A DNA stretch of 64,000 nt from Bacteroidota bacterium. Its GTDB lineage: Bacteria > Bacteroidota > Bacteroidia > Chitinophagales > Saprospiraceae. Made by a program: the position numbers and the translations under genes. Location of the stretch: positions 62,001 to 126,000 of the forward strand of contig JAKOVW010000090.1 of the NCBI GenBank assembly GCA_029781865.1, written 5' to 3'. Below are positions 48,801 through 57,300 of the stretch, piece after piece. Below the pieces are notes generated by a model, which made no database searches, had not been told where the DNA came from, and saw nothing but the letters and a program-made list of their open reading frames with translations. Positions within the stretch are counted from its first letter, which is position 1; each line of letters opens with the position of its first letter.

Positions 48801-49214
48801 ATGATTCGTTCGGGCCTGATACTTGCTGGTGGTAATTTTGCATGGACAAATGGCAAATCGTATGGGGAATACTTGGAAGACGGAATCCTAACAGCTTACG
48901 AAATTTCGCAAATGGATTTATACAATACTGAATTGGTAGTATTATCTGCGTGTGAAACAGGATTAGGTGATATCAAAGGGAATGAGGGAGTATATGGGTT
49001 GCAGCGTGCATTTAAAATTGCAGGAGTAAAATATATCATCATGAGTTTGTGGCAAGTGCCTGATAAACAGACATCTCAGTTAATGATTGCATTCTATAAA
49101 AACTGGTTGAATAGAAAAATGACTATACCGGATGCATTTTATGCCGCGCAAAAGGAACTGCGTAATCAGGGATTGGATCCTTTTCAGTGGGCTGGATTTA
49201 TCCTGGTCGAGTAA
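45810..49214 (+). CDS. Exported TPR-CHAT protease, paralogue 6 (divergent)
   Basis: A 1134-residue paralogue, the most divergent. Signal peptide KIYGILYLLILPLVAITQ. About 13 TPR units form the longest arm. The CHAT His967 lies in LSTHGYFFE, where the others have ATHG, and Cys1048 in LSACETGLGD. Both in-frame inserts of the siblings are absent: the His-Cys linker reads ENSSSNSAEISEK, and the loop before MTIPDAF is reduced to LNRK instead of the PAKGGNK type. Base composition appears more AT-rich than its neighbours. It may represent the ancestral form or a separately acquired lineage. It is the CHAT gene nearest to the sigma factor gene (210 bases). Confidence 0.92.
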   Translation: MKIYGILYLLILPLVAITQSIDSTITKRIENLFNEINDVEYQTRIDSVYSISVKIEKQVAEGFGNESLEYGRYCHLHGKLLFLKSKYQEAEVWLKKALNIYKKLLKVQDAKYLQCIINIGINYYSKGEYSEAEKWFLETKEICLKSFGKMNVQYASSIYWLGNVQMSFKNTSDALKYHLEARELRENILGKFHVDYAASLTSLFNCYLDQSKFKQAESAILEAIEIQKSILGTSHPSYLSSKDNLANLYRKTGQLDQSLEIRKQTLEAREKVLGKFHPSYATSAFNYANILTDLGFYEDAEKYYMESLNIREKLLGKKHPQYMNTISGLASLYLSMGIYNKAESYYLQSKNLREEFFGKENTDYANALAGLANFYRKTGNYLKAESYEKEALQIIENKNGKMNLEYARGLFILANIYSNMRYYNKAEVIQINSLEILDSLVGSKNNEYAKGMNSLGIVYANLAEYNKADSCFYKALDIRKDLFGKYHRDYAKNLTNIASLYFLKKDLKKAEELYLEGIEIQDSILGKEHPDYWESLSYLENLYFVSGNYQKAYPLMVNLVDLSKLAINQAKQHLTESELDNYLIIFQDINDRLFSLASLDTIHSAKYFELGLDNLLFYKGFLLNAVNQLRNLAHIDSAAGQKWNLLKSYETMLVKELSKPIKARRDISKLKEKIDQIEKELLYSVQSYGILARQVTWKEVKNKLRINEAAVEFVKYKFNNVKDSITSEYYGALLTRWDKNQVEFIQLCEQKQLNTLFLVDSSSSKQKVISKNYTSVGGRNLLYNYLWQPLEKSLNDIKKIYLSPSGSIYQINIGAIPANNYETISDKYLLVEMGSTRSLVTDSSTTLINVLEYPNKKAILFGGVEYDLDSNKLAAFERNENFDKHSTSFSQISITGSLMGDISNSTTRGKNWQYLKWTDKEVDQIKKIFQREEINTLVYKYNDATEEHFKSISGDKAYTKFLHLSTHGYFFENSSSNSAEISEKLTTDIPFKSSENPMIRSGLILAGGNFAWTNGKSYGEYLEDGILTAYEISQMDLYNTELVVLSACETGLGDIKGNEGVYGLQRAFKIAGVKYIIMSLWQVPDKQTSQLMIAFYKNWLNRKMTIPDAFYAAQKELRNQGLDPFQWAGFILVE

Positions 49215-49424
49215 ATTGGGTAAGAAATTGGATATCCGGATGTTTAAAAATAAAAATGGATCAAATGGTTTCGAAATAATAATTAGAAAAATGGTAAATT
49301 ATTTTCTTCTTTCAAGCTAAGATAGGCAACACCTTAAGTATATAAGAATACTAATTTACCTCGATTCGCTTGTATTAAAGGATTGAAATAAAATAATTAC
49401 TGTAACTTATTTCAAATTGCTAAT

Positions 49425-50030
49425 TTGTGGCAGATAATCCACTTCGATTTGAATTCAGAAGAAACCAGGTTTACGAGCGATAAGGAACTTTTTGAGGCGT
49501 TGAAAGGTGGCCATATGGAAGCCTTTGACCAAATATATAAAATGCATAGGACCGAATTCATTTACGCAGCTACTTCTAAATTCAGGGCAGTTCCCAAAGA
49601 TGATATCATTGATGCCTGGCAGGATTCTGTTATTTCTTTTTATGAACAGATCCGGGACGGTAAATTGGTATATCTGAGTTGCAGCATCCGGAGTTTTCTT
49701 TTCCTTCTTGGATTCCGTTATATTATCAAATATAAAAGGCGTTATTTAAAGGAAACTGATATTCAACCACTCGAAGAAACCGGCATACCTGATATGTCTT
49801 TGATTGACCTGGATTGGCAAAGTCGTACACAAGATAATCTCAAGCAATTGCATTCAGCCGTAAATCAACTTCCGGATCAAAGCCGTCGAATCCTGTATAT
49901 GCGATTCTATGAGCAGAAGACAGTTGAAGAGATCAGGTCAATTATGAATTACAATTCTTCAAATGCAGTTAGCGTAACACTTTCCAGGGCTCTTGTTAAA
50001 CTAAAAGAATTATTACAACACAAAAAGTAG
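49425..50030 (+). CDS. ECF-like sigma-70 family RNA polymerase sigma factor
   Basis: A 201-residue sigma factor with only regions 2 and 4. Region 2 (about 22-100) includes LKGGHMEAFDQIYKMH and DIIDAWQDSVISFYEQ; region 4 (about 140-195) includes LPDQSRRILYMRFYEQKTVE and AVSVTLSRALVKLKELL. The start is uncertain: TTG at 49425 is the only start-like codon between an upstream stop (TAA, 49389-49391) and region 2, and no ATG is available before Met31. The gene is followed after 3 bases by a single-pass membrane protein with anti-sigma-like features, the usual arrangement for ECF regulation. Promoters it recognises are not known; the CHAT genes and the surface-protein gene downstream are candidates by position. 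Confidence 0.9.
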   Translation: MWQIIHFDLNSEETRFTSDKELFEALKGGHMEAFDQIYKMHRTEFIYAATSKFRAVPKDDIIDAWQDSVISFYEQIRDGKLVYLSCSIRSFLFLLGFRYIIKYKRRYLKETDIQPLEETGIPDMSLIDLDWQSRTQDNLKQLHSAVNQLPDQSRRILYMRFYEQKTVEEIRSIMNYNSSNAVSVTLSRALVKLKELLQHKK

Positions 50031-50033
50031 TAC

Positions 50034-50900
50034 ATGTACGAAGAAAAGATAGAGCGATATCTGGCAAATGAAATGTCTACTGAAGAAAGAAAAAACTTTG
50101 AAGGACAGCTTCAACATGATTCTGTACTTAAAGATGAATTTGAGAATACACAAAAAGCACTGGAGGATTTAAGGTGGCATCAGAGAATGGATTTAAAAGC
50201 ACGATTGCAAAATATTGAAAAGACAATTCAAAGTAATGAATCCCAAAATACTAAATTAAAGTTTGGCTGGATCGTCCTGGGTATCGTAATTCTTTTAATA
50301 CTCTTTCTGATTTGGTTAAGATTTAACTCTAGTTCAACTCAGGAAATACCTGATCTGAAGATTAAAACAAATCATGATACAATTATCCGGCATGTCCCTG
50401 ATGCCATGCCACAAGAAACCATAAAAGTAAAGTCCGGAGAAATAATCCCTGATTCTAAGCCAGAGATAAAAAAAGCTAAGCATACTCCGGAAGAAATATA
50501 TGCCATGGTCTATGAACCATATACAGATGCAGAATTAGAGAATCAAGTTCGGGGAGGGGATGAAAAAAATGATTATGAAGTATTTTGCAATTTCTATTAC
50601 AATGAGCGCTATGCAAAGGCTATTTCCGTCTATGGAAATCTTAATGCAGATTTAAAAGCCAATGAGAGGGTTCTATTAATCAAAGCCAACTCGCATCTTG
50701 CCTTGAACCAATTGTTTCCGGCCATCTCCATTCTGGAAAAACTCCATAGAGATACCAATTCCAAAAACAAGAAAGAAATTTGCTGGTATTTGGGACTATG
50801 TTATCTGAGACTCAATCGCATTGATGAAGCCACTAAATTGTTTTCGGATCCTTCATTGAGATCGGACCCACGATCTAAAAAAGTCTTGAGAGCCATGTAA
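50034..50900 (+). CDS. Single-pass membrane protein, probable anti-sigma factor with TPR-like C-terminus
   Basis: 288 residues. The N-terminus (EEKIERYLANEMSTEERKNF, to about 76) is the helical opening of many anti-sigma factors (a region that makes a HxxxCxxC zinc site in others, here without cysteines). One transmembrane segment lies at about 78-96 (IVLGIVILLILFLIW), followed by a linker with many prolines and lysines, and a TPR-like helical domain at about 150-288 (YYNERYAKAISVYGNLNADL, LGLCYLRLNRIDEATKLF). The predicted topology is N-terminus inside, TPR outside. Operon with the sigma gene is clear from the 3-base gap. The role as its inhibitor is inference. It could instead be a generic TPR membrane protein. 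Confidence 0.72.
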   Translation: MYEEKIERYLANEMSTEERKNFEGQLQHDSVLKDEFENTQKALEDLRWHQRMDLKARLQNIEKTIQSNESQNTKLKFGWIVLGIVILLILFLIWLRFNSSSTQEIPDLKIKTNHDTIIRHVPDAMPQETIKVKSGEIIPDSKPEIKKAKHTPEEIYAMVYEPYTDAELENQVRGGDEKNDYEVFCNFYYNERYAKAISVYGNLNADLKANERVLLIKANSHLALNQLFPAISILEKLHRDTNSKNKKEICWYLGLCYLRLNRIDEATKLFSDPSLRSDPRSKKVLRAM

Positions 50901-51043
50901 GTTCTCCAGCCAACTCACCATAAATGGGGGTGTTTTTTCCGAATTGAATGAAAATCCAAAATTATTTTTCTTAGTGATGCTAAGATTCCTACCCTTTCTG
51001 GTATCTCTCCGATATTTAATAAAATTAATAATGATCTATCGGA

Positions 51044-51256
51044 ATGAAAAACCAGCATAATGGCATTACCGTCAGAGAATATGAAGTCTTGAAATTGATT
51101 GTGGATGGTTATTCAGACCGGCAAATCGCTGAACGCTTATGTATAACGATACATACGGTCAATGCTTATCGCAAGATACTATTGAAAAAACTGAATGCTA
51201 ACAATGTTGCTTCTATGGTAAGAATAGCCATATTGAGCGATTTGGTAAAATTTTAA
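51044..51256 (+). CDS. Stand-alone LuxR/GerE-type helix-turn-helix protein
   Basis: A 70-residue protein that is essentially one GerE DNA-binding domain: VREYEVLKLIVDGYSDRQIA, ERLCITIHTVNAYRKILLKK and LNANNVASMVRIAILSDLV. No receiver or other sensor domain is attached, so its activity must be controlled through dosage, partners or a separate sensor. It lies between the anti-sigma-like gene (143 bases upstream) and the giant surface-protein gene (126 bases downstream), same strand. The start is an ATG with MKNQHNGITVREYE, and the stop follows immediately after the last helix. Confidence 0.85.
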   Translation: MKNQHNGITVREYEVLKLIVDGYSDRQIAERLCITIHTVNAYRKILLKKLNANNVASMVRIAILSDLVKF

Positions 51257-51382
51257 AATTTTTTCAGAAGTAAGTACTTGAAGCTTAAGTCTTAATATGT
51301 AGTGCTACCATTTATGGCAATTGCATAGCGGATTTATAATAATCATTTTTGTCAACTTTTTACAACTCTAAATTTCTCAATT

Positions 51383-54300
51383 ATGGAAAAACCAACCAGG
51401 AGTCTTATCTCCTTTATCTTTATTTTAAGTATTCCTTATTTAATACTGGCCCAGAATGCCGGAGATTACCGGAGTAAAGTTGCCAGTGGAAATTGGAGTA
51501 GTGCTGGTAGCTGGGAAGTATTTGATGGAACCAACTGGGTTGGCGCTGCCACTGCGCCAAACAGTGCAAATGGGATAATTACCATTAGAAGCCCACATGT
51601 CATCACTTTAAATTCAACAGTAACAGCAGATCAAATTGTAGTGGAGTCTGGTGGAAGTCTTTATATCAACAATCCTGGTGTATTAAATCTGAATGATGAT
51701 ACAGGCGAAGATCTTGTATGCTCGGGTTTTATTTGGCATACCAATGGCACTATTAATGGTCCGGGCACAATTCGTATTAATTCAGGAGGCACGATACAAT
51801 TGTCTAATGGGACTGCACAAACTATGGTTATCGCAACTACTTTGACCAACTTCGGGACTGTTTATTGGTCGAACAATACAACAGGTGGTTCATCCACTTC
51901 GACGTTGACATTGACTAATGGAAAAATTATTAATAATGCAGCATTTACAGTAAATAGTACTTCAGGACCTATATCTGAAAAAATAAATGGTGGAGATATT
52001 GTCAATAACGGTACAATAACTTATTCGAGTAGTTCTTCCGTCCCTAATTTTACCATGAATGTGAATAAAATCACCAACAATCTCAATGCCAGCATTATTG
52101 CAAATGCGAATGGTGCTTTAATTATTCAAGCAGCAGTTGGAGATACACATGAAGGCACATTTACTTCAAATTCTTCCAATGGATTGAAATTTACGGGTGC
52201 GGCTATTCAAACGTATACTTCTAATTGTACCTTTAATGGAAGTGGCTTTATTGAATTCAATCAAGGTACTCATACGTTTAATGCAAATTACAATGCAGGC
52301 TCAACAAGAATTACGGGAGCAACAACAGTTTATAATTATTCTAGTCTCAATTTCAATAACCTCTATTTAAGCGGGGGAACCTTCGGAGGGCCATGTGTTA
52401 AAAATATGAACGGAGGTATGGGATGGGATGGAGGAATGGTATCCGGTGGTGATCTAATTATACCCGCCACAAAATCACTGGCTATTGGGGGTGGTGCTTA
52501 TGTCACCTGGACATTAGCATGCAATCTTACTAATAATGGAAGTATTGGCCTTGCCAATGCAAATCCGGGATGTTGCGGTACCTCAACGTTGGCAATGTCT
52601 GGCCAAACCATAACGAATAATGGATCCTTTGTCATTTCTTACAGTGGTTATGCAAGTGGAACAACTCAGAAAATTTCTGGTGGAACATTTATCAATAATG
52701 GAATATTAAAGACAACAAGCCACATTAACAACGTTGAATTGAATTTATCATCTTTTGTCAATAACCAAACCGGTCTTGTATTCGCAGAAGGAAACGGTCG
52801 ACTCACTTTGAATATTACGAGCGGATCTGTTAATGATGGTGATTTTCAAAGTAATTCAACAACCGGAATGTTATTTACGGGACCGGCCGCAATGACTTAT
52901 GATATTAATAGTGATTTTACAGGAAGTGGCAAGTTTGAATTTCAATCTGGAACGCATACGTTAAACGGAGCCTATCATGGTAGTTCTACCATATTAAGCG
53001 GAGCCGCAATAAATTTTAACATGCCTAATGTCAATTTCAATTACATAGCTCTGACTGCTGGAACATTTAGTGGTATTGGGTCAAGGACATGTAATAATAT
53101 CGATTGGACGGGTGGGACGATAGCTGGAGCTCCTTTGTCTCAAGCATCAGGAAGTCAGTTAAATATGATTGTTCCTACCAGTGGAACTACATATAACTTA
53201 AATACAACATTTACCTGCAATGGAAATATTACATGGACAAATAATCCCGGTGGTAGTCAGAGCTCAACACTAAACCTAGCATCAGGCAACTTAATTAATA
53301 ACGGCACCATGAATATTAATATGGGAGTAAATAATACAAACACGATATCAAATGGTCAGCTTACTAATAACGGCATTTTTAATCGCAATGCAAATGGTAC
53401 ATTTAATTTTCAATCATCTGCCACATTGACAAACACAGGTACCCTGAATTTTTTTGCTGGCTCCAGTGTACTGGGTACTCAAAATCTCGGTGGAATCATT
53501 AATTTGACTAGTGGGGTATTCAACTGCAATACCGTTAACTTTAATGGTACTGTTCTTAATATGACGGGTTCTGCATTAATAAACTCAAGCATTAATTTTA
53601 ACTTCACTGGAAATACATTGCAATCATTTAATGGGGATGGTACCAGTACAATAGAAAGGATGGGAATGAATGCATCCGGAGGTTTGATTATTAATGCAAA
53701 TCAACTTACGGTTAATTCTACTTTAACTTATACCAATGGAATCATTTATGCTACTTACGGAAACCTAGTACTTAATGGTAGTCTCGTAGGCAATGGTAGT
53801 TCCACCGCTTATGTAGTTACAAATGGATCTGCAGGCTTTCTTCGAAATCTAAATTCAATTGCGACGTTTACATTCCCTGTTGGAACCACATCAGGCTTTT
53901 CTCCAATTGATGTTCAAATCTTATCCACAGCGGGGCAGGGACTCCATGCAGTAAGGGTTTTTGATAATGTATATTCTTCTTATAGTCCATCAGGCAATGG
54001 CAGCCCGGCAGGACCTTCAATAACATCCGCACAGGTCAATCGTTCCTGGGTGGTATGGAAATGGAATGGAGGAACAATTAATGCCAAGTTGAATTTAAAG
54101 TGGCTAACCAATGAAGAAAGTCCGGACTTCAACAGAAATCTATGCAGGATAGCAAAGTATGATGCTAATACAAATAACTGGACATTAGAGTCACAGACTT
54201 CAGGCGGATCTGGACCACTATTTAGTGTGGCTTCCTCAGCTCAAACTTCATTTACAACGTCAAATATTTATTGTGTTATTGGCCAATTTACTACGGCTAC

Positions 54301-57300
54301 ACAAACCATAGCGCCACAATGTGCAGGTAATTCTATAAGTATTAATTATAAAGCAATTGGTTCATTTACCTCCGGAAATGCGTTTACTGCACAACTAAGC
54401 GATGCAAATGGGGATTTTACTTCGGCAGTGAATATTGGATCACTTAATTCAACAACTGATGGCATTATATCTTGCATCATCCCTTCAAACACACCTGCAG
54501 GAACGGGGTATCGAATACGTGTTGTCAGCAGTATGCCGGTATCAAAAGGAAGCGATAATGGATCCAACATCACCATTTTTCAGTCTATTACTTATTATGC
54601 AGATGATGATCACGATGGGTATGGAGATCCTATCCATTTTTTAGTAAGTTGTTCTGGACCGCCTAATGGATATGTTAACAATAACTTAGATTGTGATGAT
54701 ACGAATGTCAATGTCCATCCCAACGCAACTGAAATCTGCAATTTGATTGATGATGATTGTGATGGACTAATAGATGATGCAGATCCGGGCATAGTAGGAC
54801 GCAGCACCTGGAATGCTGATGCGGATGGAGATGGATATGGCGATGCGAACAATTCAGTATTGGCTTGTGTACAACCAAATGGTTATGTGTCGAATGGTAA
54901 TGATTGCAATGATGCTAATGCATCGGTGCATCCGGGAGCCGGAGAATTCTGCAATGATTACGATGATGATTGTGATGGCTTGATAGACGACAATGATCCT
55001 GAAATCACAGGGCAACCGACCTGGTATGTGGATGCCGATGGGGATGGATATGGAGATGCAAGCAATTCAGTATTGGCTTGCGTACAACCAAATGGTTATG
55101 TATCTAATGGCGATGATTGCAATGATGCTAATGCAGCAGTACATCCCGGAGCAGGAGAATTCTGTAATGATTACGATGATGATTGTGACGGATTGATAGA
55201 CGACAATGATCCGGAAATCACAGGACAACCAACCTGGTATGCAGATACAGATGGAGATGGATTTGGCGATCCCAGTAATTCTGTTTTGGCCTGTGTACAA
55301 CCAAATGGATATGTGTCGAATGGTAATGATTGCAATGATGCTAATGCAACGGTACATCCGGGAGCCGGTGAATTCTGCAATGATTATGATGATGATTGTG
55401 ATGGATTGATTGATGACAATGATCCGGAAATCACAGGCCAACCGACCTGGTATGCGGATGCGGATGGAGATGGATTTGGTGATGTTAATAATTCGGTGTT
55501 GGCTTGTGTACAACCAAATGGATATGTATCTAATAGCGATGATTGTAATGATGCTAATGCATCAGTACATCCCGGCGTCGGAGAATTCTGCAATGATTAT
55601 GATGATGACTGTGACGGATTGATAGACGACAATGATCCGGAAATCAAAGGTCAACCGACCTGGTATGTAGATGCGGATGGAGACGGATATGGCGATGCTA
55701 ATAATTCTGTATTGGCATGTTTGCAACCGAGTGACTATGTATCCAATGGAGATGATTGCAATGATTCAAATAGCGCGATTCATCCCGGAGCCGGAGAATT
55801 CTGTAATGGTTACGATGATAATTGTGACGGATTGATTGATGATAATGATCCTGAGATCACAGGCCAGCCGACCTGGTATGCAGATGTTGATGGAGATGGA
55901 TTTGGTGATGTAAATAATTTGGTGTTGGCTTGTGTACAACCTTATGGATATGTATCTAATGGCGACGATTGTAATGATTCAAATAATGCAATACATCCGG
56001 GAGCGGGAGAATTTTGCAATGATTACGATGATGATTGTGATGGCTTAATAGACGATAATGATCCGGAAATCACAGGTCAACCGACCTGGTATGCGGATAC
56101 AGATGGAGACGGATTTGGCGATCCCAATAATCCTGTTTTGGCTTGTGTACAACCGAATGGCTATGTATCCAATGGAGATGATTGCAACGACAGTAATGCA
56201 TCAATACATCCGGGAGCCGGAGAATTTTGCAATGATTATGATGATGACTGTGACGGTTTGATCGATGACAATGATCCTGAAATCACAGGGCAACTAACCT
56301 GGTATGCAGATACGGATGGAGATGGATATGGAGATGCTAACAATGCAGTTTTAGCTTGTTTGCAACCTAATGGTTATGTATCCAATGGCGATGATTGCAA
56401 TGATGCAAATGCAGCAATACATCCGGGAGCAGGAGAATTCTGCAATGATTTTGATGATGACTGTGATGGTTTAATAGACGATAATGATCCGGAAATCACG
56501 GGTCAACCGACCTGGTATGCGGATACCGATGGAGACGGATATGGCGATGCCAACAATTCGGTATTAGCTTGTGTACAACCGAATGGCTATGTATCCAATG
56601 GAGATGATTGCAATGATGCAGACGCTGCGATTCATCCAGGTGCTGAAGAGATTTGTGGAAATAATGTTGATGAAAATTGTGATAATCTAATTGACGAAAA
56701 TTGTTGTGTTGCACCTCAAATTATTAATTGTCCATCTAATATAACAATTGATGCTGTAACTAATGCTTGTGCAAAACTTGTGACCTATTCATCGGCATCA
56801 GCCAATGGAACCGGACCAATTACTATAACATATTCTCAGGCATCAGGCACTAAATTTCCTGTAGGTATTACAACAGTTTTGGTTACTGCAGAAAATAATT
56901 GTGGGATAGATAATTGTTCGTTTAACGTTGAAGTTGTCGATAATCAAAAACCAGTAATATCTTGTAAAAATATAACACTAAATCTTGATCAGAATGGTGT
57001 TGCGGTTGTAAATCCTGATTTGGTAGTTTTAAGTGTTTATGATAATTGTGGAATTCTTTCTAAAGTCACTTCACCGGCTGTTCTGGATTGTGATCATTTA
57101 GGATCTAATCAGGTTACTCTTATTGTTACGGACATCCACAATAATTCTTCAACTTGTATTGCCAATGTGAATGTCATTGATAATATAAAGCCTTTTGCAA
57201 AATGTAAAGATTTGACTGTGTCGCTGAGTATGTCAGGAACTGTATTAGTACAAGGATTTGAATTGGATGGTGGATCTTCAGATAATTGTGAAATTGCTTC

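Noticed and set aside
27402..49214. Type III-E CRISPR (Craspase) locus
   Set aside because: TPR-CHAT is present, but no gRAMP, Csx30, Cas1/2 or repeat array was seen, and these proteins have signal peptides.
49132..49320. 62-codon ORF overlapping the end of CHAT paralogue 6
   Set aside because: It is mostly an out-of-frame reading of the CHAT gene, with a composition unlike a real protein and no recognisable domain.
25004..51256. Gasdermin-CHAT pore-forming defence operon
   Set aside because: No short gasdermin-like ORF is adjacent to any CHAT gene.
54993..56261. ORFs in other frames of the MopE repeats (Met/Asp-rich or Ile-rich products)
   Set aside because: They repeat with the 213-bp unit and are shadows of the real frame.
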